64,000 nucleotides of DNA, taken from the NCBI GenBank assembly GCA_002410065.1, contig DHQB01000002.1:1-64000 (forward strand). Reading direction: 5' to 3'. Both the position numbers and the translations under genes were made by a program. Below are positions 32,801 through 40,896 of the stretch, piece by piece. Numbering within the stretch: the first letter of the stretch is position 1; each line of letters opens with the position of its first letter. The DNA is from Bacteroidales bacterium UBA5349 (lineage in GTDB: Bacteria; Bacteroidota; Bacteroidia; Bacteroidales; Tenuifilaceae). The notes under the pieces were generated by a model. The model saw only the letters and a program-made list of their open reading frames with translations. It searched no databases and was not told the origin of the DNA.

Positions 32801-34189
32801 TTACCGTCTTTTACGCCCCTTTGCTTTTTGGCTAGTTTTGGAGAATCTATCCTTTCCCCAAATCCTTTCCATAATTCGGAATGAATGATCAGGATCTAAT
32901 TGTCTTGTCTGCTCCATCGTTCGTTGTATAAATATACAATGAGAGATTGCAGCATCTCCCTGAACAATATCTTCGGCAAGAGCTTGACATGATGGAGCCC
33001 CACATGTACCGCAATCTATTCCTGGTAAAAATTTCATTATTCTTTGTACGCGCTCCATTTTTTTCATGGCTTTGGCCATATCCTCATCAAGCTTAAGCAT
33101 GTTACGGGGCTTAACTGGCTCAACAGCTATTTTCTGTTCGAAAATGGGCAAATACTTTTCAAAACATCCATTATTCAATACCGTTGAGCTAGCTTGTTGC
33201 GCGCTAAGATTTTTAACCCTGTTTTTTAATCTTTCAACAGTTAAAAACCTGTTTCCTGAGTTAAGAACTCCACCCGCACAACCCTCGTCACACGCTCTAA
33301 TCTCAAGAAAGTCAACATATGATATCTCATCGTTCTCAAGTTTCTCTAGAAAATCGATTACATTATGCAAGTTATCAATGGCAAGGCAACGGCCTTCTAT
33401 CTGGTTTGCTTCCCCATTGGTTAAACTCCATAAAATATTTTGCGGGTTAATGGTGCAGGTATTTTTGTATTTTGTTTCCTCTGGTGTTTTTTGCTTAATA
33501 ACCCTTAATACCTTATTATAAATAACATCCATGTTAATAACTCCATTTACTTCGGAGTAGTCATCGCCAACAGGACTTTTAATTGCGGCTATTTTTGCAG
33601 CACATGGAGTTATGTAGAATATCCCAATGTCAGATTCGTCAACTCCCTGATCTAATAGCATCTGCTTATAGTATATAGCTGATAAATCGAGGGGAGGCTT
33701 TAGTAGCATTATATTATCAACTAATGCGGGGAATTTTACCTGGATTAACCTAACAACAGCAGGGCAAAACGAGGAGATTACGGGCTTAGGTATACTGCTA
33801 TCGGAAACGTAGCTGTTAATAAAATTCTTTAGTACCTCAGCAGAACTTTCTACCTCAAAAACATCTGTAAATCCAAGCTCAATTAGGGTATTATAAACCT
33901 CTTGCGGAGAAACATCTGTAGGAAACTGACCAAGTAAAACGGCTGGTACAAGAGCTACACGACGCTTATAGTTGAATATCTTGCTAAAATCGTCTTGCTC
34001 AATAATGATTGCATTTACAGGACAAACTTTATAGCACTCGCCACAATCGATACACCGATTTTCGTACAATACGGCTTTACCTTTACGAACTCTTAATGCC
34101 TCGGTAGGACAAACGCGCATACAGTTTGAGCATCCGATGCACACATCCTGAAGAATTGTTAACGCATGATGAAAATATTTACCTTCCAT
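32801..34189 (-). CDS. Divergent [FeFe]-hydrogenase-like Fe-S protein, probable redox/H2 sensor
   Basis: A 462-residue cytosolic Fe-S protein. Two [4Fe-4S] sites come first (Cys17/20/23/27 and Cys46/49/52/56), then a hydrogenase large-domain homologue with SSFCPAV (Cys142), ITPCAAKIAA (Cys196) and IRACDEGCAGG (Cys300, Cys304). The four cysteines that hold the cubane of the H-cluster are kept, but the proton-transfer Cys of TSCCP is Phe141 and the LAKK motif is altered. A C-terminal CGTCGAPSC...C site (393, 396, 401, 418) adds another cluster. It fits the putative sensory group rather than a catalytic enzyme. No PAS domain is seen. The ATPase gene 11 bases upstream may be its partner. Confidence 0.85.
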   Translation of the reverse strand: MEGKYFHHALTILQDVCIGCSNCMRVCPTEALRVRKGKAVLYENRCIDCGECYKVCPVNAIIIEQDDFSKIFNYKRRVALVPAVLLGQFPTDVSPQEVYNTLIELGFTDVFEVESSAEVLKNFINSYVSDSSIPKPVISSFCPAVVRLIQVKFPALVDNIMLLKPPLDLSAIYYKQMLLDQGVDESDIGIFYITPCAAKIAAIKSPVGDDYSEVNGVINMDVIYNKVLRVIKQKTPEETKYKNTCTINPQNILWSLTNGEANQIEGRCLAIDNLHNVIDFLEKLENDEISYVDFLEIRACDEGCAGGVLNSGNRFLTVERLKNRVKNLSAQQASSTVLNNGCFEKYLPIFEQKIAVEPVKPRNMLKLDEDMAKAMKKMERVQRIMKFLPGIDCGTCGAPSCQALAEDIVQGDAAISHCIFIQRTMEQTRQLDPDHSFRIMERIWGKDRFSKTSQKAKGRKRR

Positions 34190-34200
34190 CTGTGCAAAAG

Positions 34201-34620
34201 TTATTGCTGATTTATATAAACTGCTATTTCTAAAGTAGTTCCCTGGTTTACTACACTTTCAATATTAAACTCATCGGCATTATTCTTTATGTTTGGCAAT
34301 CCCATTCCGGCACCAAACCCCATTTCGCGAACCTCTGGGGATGCAGTAGAATACCCCATTTGCATTGCCAAATTAATATCAGAAATTCCAGGCCCTTTAT
34401 CCACAAGTTTTACTACTATTTTATCAGTACTAATATCGGTATAAATAATACCGCTGTATGCGTGAGCAACAATGTTTACCTCTGCTTCGTATAGACAAAC
34501 TACAAGACGCTTAATTAGTTTTGGATCGACATTGAGTTGTTTAAGAACTTTCTTAACCTGACTCGATGCATATCCAGCGTTTGTAAAGTCTCCTCCATCA
34601 ATTGTGTACTCAAACTGCAT
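34201..34620 (-). CDS. RsbW-like anti-sigma/serine kinase ATPase
   Basis: A 139-residue GHKL ATPase of the RsbW/SpoIIAB type: N box LYEAEVNIVAHA, G1 VDKGPGI, G2 GFGAGMGLPNI. Stand-alone proteins of this type bind sigma factors or phosphorylate anti-anti-sigma proteins in partner switches. No STAS-domain antagonist or sigma factor is encoded nearby, so the target may be the adjacent hydrogenase-like sensor, the DRTGG proteins or something distant. It is 11 bases upstream of the sensor gene. Confidence 0.83.
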   Translation of the reverse strand: MQFEYTIDGGDFTNAGYASSQVKKVLKQLNVDPKLIKRLVVCLYEAEVNIVAHAYSGIIYTDISTDKIVVKLVDKGPGISDINLAMQMGYSTASPEVREMGFGAGMGLPNIKNNADEFNIESVVNQGTTLEIAVYINQQ

Positions 34621-34668
34621 GCTTTTTTCTTAAAGCGGTGAATTTACAAATAAAAGCATTTCTCTCAT

Positions 34669-35013
34669 CTAAAACAATGGTTTTAAACCATTTTGATATA
34701 AAAGGCCTGATGCTTTATACATTGAACTTCTACACTCGAAAAGCACAATACCACTTTCGCAGGCCAAGTCAATCATCTCTTGGGGAACAGTTTTATTGCG
34801 CACAATTACCACACCTTGAACGTCAGACATCTCTGCGGTTCTTATTGTCTGAACGTTAGCTAACCCAGTTAAAAGCAACATCCCATCGGCTTGAGTGGTT
34901 AAAACATCACTCATTAAATCAGAGGCAAACGCACACTCAAATTCTAAATTGTGGTTATCTTCACCACATAAAATATTTGCGCTTAAAATTTTAGCAATTT
35001 CTTTTACCTTCAT
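34669..35013 (-). CDS. DRTGG-domain protein, first gene of the hydrogenase operon
   Basis: A 114-residue single DRTGG-type domain (MKVKEIAKILSANIL, then FASDLMSDVLTTQADGMLLLTG, and a late GIVLFECRSSMYKASGLL). It is related in pattern to the protein at 32409-32744, but without long identity. It is the promoter-proximal gene of the ten-gene operon: a TATCTTTG box lies about 50 bases upstream. Ligand unknown. Confidence 0.75.
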   Translation of the reverse strand: MKVKEIAKILSANILCGEDNHNLEFECAFASDLMSDVLTTQADGMLLLTGLANVQTIRTAEMSDVQGVVIVRNKTVPQEMIDLACESGIVLFECRSSMYKASGLLYQNGLKPLF

Positions 35014-35064
35014 GGTTAACCCGTTTTACCTTTTTATAAAAAATAATTTAAACAAATGTTAGCA

Positions 35065-35072
35065 CAAAGATA
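35065..35072 (-). promoter_or_regulatory. Promoter -7 box (TATCTTTG) of the hydrogenase operon
   Basis: An exact TAnnTTTG match on the minus strand 52 bases upstream of the first operon gene, with a TTG about 17 bp upstream near the expected -33 position. The predicted leader is about 45 nt. This is the only convincing promoter seen for the ten genes. Confidence 0.55.
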
Positions 35073-35317
35073 ACCCCATTTTTGTTATTCAACTAACACT
35101 AGAATGTGTTTAACACCATATTGAAGCCTAACTAGGTTCTTACTGAAAATTCCAAGCAAAAAACAGTTATAGTGATGTTTACTAATACATTGCGCTAAGT
35201 GATTTAAGTAATACCTTTTATCTTATCAAACTTAAATCTCAATTCAAGGGAGTGGTAAATCATGTTTTTGTGAACAAAATCAAGCACTAATTCGTTTAGT
35301 ATTTAAATTGCGACAAT

Positions 35318-35488
35318 ATGTTTCAAGATATTTTAGCCTTACTTACTGTTACTGGTGCCATAATTTATATGGTATGGGGAATTTATAAAGTTTTAACACC
35401 TAGCAAAAACCAGCATACATCCTTATGCTCAGGCTGTACCTCCAATGGCTGCTCAGTTAGCACAATAAAGCAAAAGAGTAAAGGTTAA
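35318..35488 (+). CDS. FeoB-associated-like Cys-rich membrane peptide
   Basis: A 56-residue protein. One transmembrane helix (about residues 6-26, LALLTVTGAIIYMVWGIY) is followed by a soluble tail with Cys37, Cys40 and Cys45 (CSGCTSNGC). This matches the small FeoB-associated Cys-rich membrane protein pattern, though no feoA/feoB is adjacent. It begins the plus-strand metal cluster, 20 bases before the Cys-rich secreted protein gene. A metal-binding or metal-delivery role at the inner membrane is inferred from context. Confidence 0.7.
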   Translation: MFQDILALLTVTGAIIYMVWGIYKVLTPSKNQHTSLCSGCTSNGCSVSTIKQKSKG

Positions 35489-35508
35489 AAATAATTTCAT
35501 ATTTAGGC

Positions 35509-35979
35509 ATGAAAGAGGCTAAATCCATATTAATTCTTTTACTCAGCGGATACCTAATATTTGCAATGGGAGGGCTTAGCGTTTTTCATCATATCTGTAA
35601 CTGTAACTCCTCAGACAATACAACGATCTCAATTGTAGCTAATGAAAGTTGCTGCGCACCAAACACCAATAATAGCCTCCAATGCGATGCAAACTCAGAG
35701 GATAACTCATGTAGCGGATTAGATTGTAGTGATTGTGGGTGTAAAGTTCAGGTAGCTGTTCTTGAAATTGATTATACTACAACAAACAGCGATATAGCCC
35801 CTAATTTATTAAGATTATTCCAATTTGCAATCTCTTCTGCAAATATTGAGGAAATTTTGACAAAATCAGAAAGTACAGTTCCTCTTCCCTTTATTTCAAC
35901 AAACAAATTCCCGCCAAAGGCAGGAAAGTACTTATTAATCCTCAACCAAAGTTTTAAAATCCCCCTATTAGTTTCATAG
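35509..35979 (+). CDS. Cys-rich secreted protein (HYC_CC_PP-like)
   Basis: A 156-residue protein with an N-terminal signal or membrane segment (residues 6-24) followed by a cysteine-rich region: HHICNC near residue 27-32, SCCAPN near 49, and a run DNSCSGLDCSDCGCK near 66-80. The His-x-Cys-x-Cys and double-Cys layout is that of the HYC_CC_PP family found upstream of TonB receptors with heavy-metal proteins in Bacteroidota. A periplasmic metal-binding role, probably copper, is inferred. A TonB receptor gene follows 90 bases downstream beyond a small hairpin. Confidence 0.75.
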   Translation: MKEAKSILILLLSGYLIFAMGGLSVFHHICNCNSSDNTTISIVANESCCAPNTNNSLQCDANSEDNSCSGLDCSDCGCKVQVAVLEIDYTTTNSDIAPNLLRLFQFAISSANIEEILTKSESTVPLPFISTNKFPPKAGKYLLILNQSFKIPLLVS

Positions 35980-35981
35980 CC

Positions 35982-36004
35982 ATTACCTGATTTAAACAGG
36001 TAAT
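35982..36004 (+). other. Intercistronic hairpin
   Basis: ATTACCTG (35982-35989) pairs with CAGGTAAT (35997-36004) around a 7-base loop, directly after the Cys-rich gene stop. It lacks a clear T run, so it may adjust downstream expression or mRNA stability rather than terminate. Confidence 0.35.
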
Positions 36005-36070
36005 TAAATGCTTTTGCTATCAACACTGCTGATTGATATGCAGGTATTAATATTATAAATACTTAAAGCT

Positions 36071-38257
36071 ATGAGAACTAAAATATCGTTACTAATTATA
36101 TTTTTTTTGCCATTGTCCCTATTTGCTCAAAAGATTGACGGCCACATTTCAGAAAAGGATAGCAATGGAAATACAACGCCCCTAGTAGGTGCAAATGTTT
36201 ACTGGTTAGATACAACTGAGGGGACAACAACCAATGAAATGGGGTACTTTATTATATCCCGACCAAAAGGGGCTATGAAACTAATTGTGAGTTTTGTAGG
36301 TTACAATCCAGACACTTTGAATATTGCTCTTGATCAAACCCATGTGATGCACACTCTAATAAACAGTATTGATATTGAGGGAGTTGTGCTGACCAGTTCA
36401 ACCCCGGGTGCAAATTTCGATAGGATAAATCCAGTGCAAACCCAAGTAGTAACAAGAAACGAGCTGGAGCGTGCAGCTTGCTGCAACCTTTCTGAAAGTT
36501 TTGAGACAAATGCTTCGGTAGATGTTTCATACAGCGATGCGGTAACCGGGGCAAAGCAGATTCAACTTTTGGGGCTTGCGGGAATTTACACCCAGATACA
36601 AGTTGAAAACATCCCTGCCCTTAGGGGATTATCATCAACTTTTGGTTTGGGATATGTCCCAGGTTCCTGGATGGAGTCCATTCAAATTTCGAAAGGAACA
36701 GCCTCTGTTGCTAACGGCCATGAGAGTATTGCCGGACAGATTAACGTGGAGTACAAAAAACCATGGGAAGATGAAAAGTTCTTTGTAAATGGATATGCCA
36801 ACAGCCTAGGCATGATGGAGTTAAGCTCAAATTACAGTATTGCCCTATCGCCAAAAATTTCGACAATGGTGCTTGCCCATGTCGAGAACATGAGCTTTGA
36901 GGATGATCACAACCATGATACTTTTCTAAATCATCCACTTGTAAAGCAATATCATATACTCAATAGGTGGAAATACGACTCAGGAGATTTTGAATCGCAG
37001 GTAGGTATTCGTTTGCTCAATGAGAAACGTAACGCTGGTCAGATTAAGCATGCTGGAATATTAAATCCCTTTGGGATTGAGATAAATACTCGTCAGTACG
37101 AAGGGTTTGGTAAGGTTGGATATATTTTTGGTAGGCCAAATACTTCCCTAGGGATAATTGCATCGGCTAATCAACATGAGCAGCAATCAATGTTTGGAGC
37201 TACACAGTACAAGGGGCAACAGCAAGGTTTATACACTAACCTTGTGTTTATAACCTACATCGGCAAAACAAATCACTCCATAAAAACCGGTTTAAGTTTT
37301 ACCTATGACAATTATAAAGAACGCCTAAACGCATCAAATATCAACAGAGAAGAAGTTGTTCCTGGAGTGTATATGGAGTATACCTACAAATGGTTAGAGG
37401 AATTTACCCTAATGGCCGGTGCCAGAATTGATGCTCACAATCTTCATGGAAATCTTGTAACACCTCGATTACATGTTCGCTATCAACCATTTGAGCAGCT
37501 AAATATAAGGGCCAGTGCAGGAAAAGGTTACCGCACATCAAGCGTTATTGCAGAGAACATGTACCTTTTAGCCAGCTCGCGTAATATGGTTTTTTTAGAG
37601 GATATTAGAATTGAGGAAGCATGGAACTATGGCTTAAATATTACCCAGCGATACAAATTATGGAATAGGGAGCTAACCATAAATACGGATTTTTATCGCA
37701 CCAATTTTATTAATCAGCTAATTGTTGATTTGGATCAGGATCCGGGAAACGCTTATTTCTACAATCTGAGCGGCACTTCATTCTCCAATAGTTTTCAGGC
37801 AGAAGCAAGTTACAAACCAATGGAAAGGCTTGACTTAACACTAGCTTACCGGTGGAATGATGTTAGAAGCACCATTAACAACAAACTTATTGAGAAGCCG
37901 CTTGTTAGCAGATACAAGGGATTTATATCCGCAAGCTATGAAACCGCCAAGCGCAACTGGCAATTCGATTACACATTACAGCTGAATGGCGGAGGTAGGC
38001 TACCCAATACAAGTATGTTGCCCCCAGAATTTCAGCGAGGCAATAGTTTCCCTGGATTCATTACAATGAATGCACAAATTTCGAAAAAAATCATGAATTG
38101 GGATGCTTATATAGGGGTTGAGAATCTAACGGGTTACACACAAGGGAATCCGGTAATATCAGCAGATAACCCCTACAGTCCTTTCTTTGATGCCTCGATG
38201 GTATGGGGCCCGCTAACTGGCAGAAAATTTTATTTGGGATTTCGATATTCAATATAG
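36071..38257 (+). CDS. TonB-dependent receptor, probably for a metal
   Basis: A 728-residue outer membrane receptor. The signal peptide (residues 1-19) is followed by a CarboxypepD_reg-like domain (ISEKDSNGNTTPLVGANVYWLD), then a plug domain (QTQVVTRNELERAACCNLSESFETNASVDVSYSDA, split by a CC pair typical of this group) and a 22-strand barrel ending in GFRYSI. The neighbours (Cys-rich protein upstream, two HMA proteins downstream) and the CCNLSESFE plug motif indicate a metal such as copper as cargo rather than a glycan; there is no SusD partner. The specificity is inferred from context. Confidence 0.92.
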   Translation: MRTKISLLIIFFLPLSLFAQKIDGHISEKDSNGNTTPLVGANVYWLDTTEGTTTNEMGYFIISRPKGAMKLIVSFVGYNPDTLNIALDQTHVMHTLINSIDIEGVVLTSSTPGANFDRINPVQTQVVTRNELERAACCNLSESFETNASVDVSYSDAVTGAKQIQLLGLAGIYTQIQVENIPALRGLSSTFGLGYVPGSWMESIQISKGTASVANGHESIAGQINVEYKKPWEDEKFFVNGYANSLGMMELSSNYSIALSPKISTMVLAHVENMSFEDDHNHDTFLNHPLVKQYHILNRWKYDSGDFESQVGIRLLNEKRNAGQIKHAGILNPFGIEINTRQYEGFGKVGYIFGRPNTSLGIIASANQHEQQSMFGATQYKGQQQGLYTNLVFITYIGKTNHSIKTGLSFTYDNYKERLNASNINREEVVPGVYMEYTYKWLEEFTLMAGARIDAHNLHGNLVTPRLHVRYQPFEQLNIRASAGKGYRTSSVIAENMYLLASSRNMVFLEDIRIEEAWNYGLNITQRYKLWNRELTINTDFYRTNFINQLIVDLDQDPGNAYFYNLSGTSFSNSFQAEASYKPMERLDLTLAYRWNDVRSTINNKLIEKPLVSRYKGFISASYETAKRNWQFDYTLQLNGGGRLPNTSMLPPEFQRGNSFPGFITMNAQISKKIMNWDAYIGVENLTGYTQGNPVISADNPYSPFFDASMVWGPLTGRKFYLGFRYSI

Positions 38258-38341
38258 TGTTAAAGTGAGCGAATAATAGAACTTATTATCAAACAAAATA
38301 GGTTGAACAGATGTTTATAATCTTTTAAATGGATAAAAGTT

Positions 38342-38557
38342 ATGGAAACAATTAAATTAAACATTCCCAACATGAAGTGCATGGGTTGCACATCAACAAT
38401 TGAAAATCACCTAACAAAAGTTGGTGGAATTGTTGAGGTTAAAACTAGTATTGAGACGAGAACAGCCACAATATCATACAATGGTGGTTTATCTATCAAA
38501 AGTTTAATACTAAATACCCTCAAGGGTATTGGATATCCGGGTGAAGTTGTTGATTAG
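38342..38557 (+). CDS. Cytosolic heavy-metal-associated (HMA) domain protein, CopZ-like
   Basis: A 71-residue stand-alone HMA domain with the metal-binding motif MKCMGC (Cys13, Cys16). It has no signal peptide and thus acts in the cytosol, most likely as a copper(I) chaperone, although the sequence alone does not exclude another soft metal. It lies 84 bases after the TonB receptor gene and 60 bases before the secreted HMA gene. Confidence 0.88.
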   Translation: METIKLNIPNMKCMGCTSTIENHLTKVGGIVEVKTSIETRTATISYNGGLSIKSLILNTLKGIGYPGEVVD

Positions 38558-38617
38558 GATTATTTGACAATGACCACGGATTACGAAAAAAGACTATTAA
38601 TCAAAACAACAAAAACA

Positions 38618-38962
38618 ATGAAAACTGTAACAACAATTATTATGAGCCTGCTCTTTGTAGCAGTATTTGCACCCGAGGTAAAAGCACAGCAACCCTGCGG
38701 TGATAAGGTTGTAACCATTGAAGCAAACATGAATTGCATTAGTTGCAAGAAAACCATTGAAACGGGATTAGCCAAGGAAAAGGGAGTTAAGGCGGTGGTG
38801 GCTGATTTAGAAACTAAAATGGTAACCGTAACTTACGATGAGAGTAAAGTTAGCGAAACTTCTCTTGTAAAATCAATTGAAGAGATGGGCTACAAAGCTA
38901 AAATTTCTGACGCAAAAAAAGGTGGAGATAAAGCACCAAAGAAAACTGGTGATGGCTGTTAA
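38618..38962 (+). CDS. Exported HMA-domain protein
   Basis: A 114-residue protein with a signal peptide (MKTVTTIIMSLLFVAVFAPEVKAQ) and one HMA domain with NMNCISC. The tail is lysine-rich and ends GDGC. I chose the ATG at 38618, because it puts the signal peptide at the N-terminus; an ATG at 38564 would add 18 hydrophilic residues. It is a periplasmic partner in the metal cluster, probably for copper, passing metal between the receptor and inner-membrane proteins. A terminator follows directly. Confidence 0.88.
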   Translation: MKTVTTIIMSLLFVAVFAPEVKAQQPCGDKVVTIEANMNCISCKKTIETGLAKEKGVKAVVADLETKMVTVTYDESKVSETSLVKSIEEMGYKAKISDAKKGGDKAPKKTGDGC

Positions 38963-38980
38963 CTGAAAATGCCAAGCAAT

Positions 38981-39010
38981 AAAGCCGTGGAGTTAATCTA
39001 CGGCTTTTTT
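38981..39010. terminator. Terminator of the metal cluster
   Basis: AAAGCCGTGG (38981-38990) pairs with CTACGGCTTT (38998-39007), with one G-T pair, then a T run to 39010. It also faces the convergent TPR gene. Confidence 0.8.
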
Positions 39011-39018
39011 GTTACCCA

Positions 39019-39780
39019 CTATAGGTTATGCCTCTCTTTAAACTGTGGATACAATTCATTGGCAACCCATTTAAAATCGGGGGCAATTTTTAGAATATAA
39101 AGATAAGTCCGTTTGGCATTCGGTATCTGCTTTGCCTTTTCTTGTGCCAATGCCAGTTGAGCATAGGCATTTAAATATATCCAAATTTTGGGTTCACTCC
39201 CTCCATTTTGCTGCTCCATTGCAGCTATGCATTTGGTATAGTATTTTACAGCCTCAACAGGGTTGCCTCCAAACATTGAGGGTGCGTAATGAGCAGAGTT
39301 GGCCTTCTCTAAAAGCGCCTGAGCTGAGTTGGGGTTAACCTCCAACGAATGGTTTATAGCAGTCATACTTTTGGGCCCGATGAAAGGTGCTTTATAGGGG
39401 CTTAAAGCAATTTGGTAAGCCATTAATGCAGCCCTTAGTGCTAAAGCATCGGCATTATTAGGTTGTATAACTATCAAATTATCAGCATTCTCTTCGGCTT
39501 GGGTAAGATACTGGCGTGCTTTTTTGCTTTCCTTAATCCCTATTAGATAACCAATGTAACCATACTGAGCTTGAATTAAGCTTAAAAGGGTTGCATTATC
39601 ATTGTTAATTCCGTAATCCTTTTGCAGTGATTCTATTACACCAGCCCATACTTCCATATTGCCCGACTTATAACTCTCGTAAAGCAAAGCATCGTACTTT
39701 GATAACGTTTTATTCGCAATAGCGCTAAAGGCAACAACAAAAGCAATTAGTAAAAAGAATAAGTCTTTAAAAATTTTCAT
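39019..39780 (-). CDS. Exported TPR-like protein of unknown function
   Basis: A 253-residue protein with a signal peptide (about residues 1-22) and helical repeats of TPR type: NPNSAQALLEKAN is near residues 147-160 and IYLNAYAQLALAQEKAKQIPNAKRTYLYILKIAPDFKW is split across the last repeats. I recognise no specific family. It is the last gene of a three-gene operon after the glycosyltransferase (12 bases upstream), which suggests a role with envelope lipids or pigments, but this is only context. Confidence 0.75.
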   Translation of the reverse strand: MKIFKDLFFLLIAFVVAFSAIANKTLSKYDALLYESYKSGNMEVWAGVIESLQKDYGINNDNATLLSLIQAQYGYIGYLIGIKESKKARQYLTQAEENADNLIVIQPNNADALALRAALMAYQIALSPYKAPFIGPKSMTAINHSLEVNPNSAQALLEKANSAHYAPSMFGGNPVEAVKYYTKCIAAMEQQNGGSEPKIWIYLNAYAQLALAQEKAKQIPNAKRTYLYILKIAPDFKWVANELYPQFKERHNL

Positions 39781-39792
39781 GGTAGGAAGTAA

Positions 39793-40896
39793 CTAGTTTA
39801 AGATTCTGCGCCCTTTCCACTCCCCAGTTTTTCTTCTTTTAAATACTAATGCGCTATAAACTAAGTGAAGAAACGCTAAATGTTGGATAGGCCACAGTAA
39901 AACATTTATGGCCATAGATTGTTCTGAAAGTCTTGCGATTAGCATTCGTGCTGAAAGAAGTGAAAATAGGTAAACAAGCGTAAGCGGAGGAGGCAGGCTG
40001 ACAAAGACTATAATAGGTCCAATGGTTCCTACAATAGCGAACAGAAGGGTTACAAATACGCTACCACCAAAAAATGCAGTCACATTCTTGGTAAAACCAT
40101 TAATCGCCTCATTATATGAGCCATACATTCTACAGGATATATCATCGGTACCTAACAATGTGGCCATTCGTAATCTCCTCCGTTTTATCAATCGGCTTAT
40201 GGTAATATCCTCAACGGGTGAAGATCGAACAAGCTCATGCCACTTATTCTCCTGATAAGTTTTAGCTTCAAACATCATCATCTGCCCATTAGCTGCAGCC
40301 AAAGAGGGGCGTTTGCTCCAGCGAACCAAACGGAGAAATAGTAGACTTAACAAAATCCAATTCATATTGGGAACAACAAGTTTCTCGCCCATGGTTTGCA
40401 ACTCTTGTCGTGGAAACATACTCAGCAGCACTAATCTTTTGCGCTGGGCATAGGCAACTGCATTTTCAACAAAATTGGGCGATACCATAACATCAGCATC
40501 TAGAAAAAGAAGATAATTACCATTTGCACTCTGGGACAAACTGTGGCAGGCATAGTTCTTTCCCATCCACCCAGCAGGTAAGCAATCGCCTCTTAGTAGT
40601 GACACCCTATCGTCAATTGATTTGAACTTCTCAACAATAGCAGCAGTGTTATCAACCGATTGGTCATCATACACAAGTACTTCAATATTTCTATACGATT
40701 GGTTAATAACCCTGTCGAGCAGTTTGCCAATATTCAGTTCCTCATTTCTAGCAGGGATCAGAACCGAAACCTTTGGAAATTCTGTTGGCTCTCCAAGGGG
40801 AAGAATTGGACGAGTTAAAAAATTAAGCAGGGCTATAAATAACCTGATGAAGGCAAAAAACAATAGGAACAGCGCGATATAAAATAATGGGGTCAT
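39793..40896 (-). CDS. Family 2 glycosyltransferase with membrane anchors
   Basis: A 367-residue membrane-bound GT-A transferase. One hydrophobic helix is at the N-terminus and two or more are at the C-terminus (about residues 280-350). The GT2 core shows VSVLIPARNEELNIG, VLVYDDQSVDNT, LPAGWMGKNYACHSL, LFLDADVMVSPNF and the PVEDITISR acceptor-side motif. This resembles the CrtQ/HpnB-like group that glycosylates lipids or carotenoids. Its start overlaps the acyltransferase stop by 3-4 bases (ATGA), so the pair is coupled. The acceptor is unknown; a glycosylated and acylated lipid or carotenoid is a guess. Confidence 0.88.
   Translation of the reverse strand: MTPLFYIALFLLFFAFIRLFIALLNFLTRPILPLGEPTEFPKVSVLIPARNEELNIGKLLDRVINQSYRNIEVLVYDDQSVDNTAAIVEKFKSIDDRVSLLRGDCLPAGWMGKNYACHSLSQSANGNYLLFLDADVMVSPNFVENAVAYAQRKRLVLLSMFPRQELQTMGEKLVVPNMNWILLSLLFLRLVRWSKRPSLAAANGQMMMFEAKTYQENKWHELVRSSPVEDITISRLIKRRRLRMATLLGTDDISCRMYGSYNEAINGFTKNVTAFFGGSVFVTLLFAIVGTIGPIIVFVSLPPPLTLVYLFSLLSARMLIARLSEQSMAINVLLWPIQHLAFLHLVYSALVFKRRKTGEWKGRRILN

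Noticed and set aside
24613..35013. Search for H-cluster maturases HydE, HydF and HydG next to the hydrogenase
   Set aside because: No radical-SAM or GTPase gene of this type is found in the window; they must be elsewhere.
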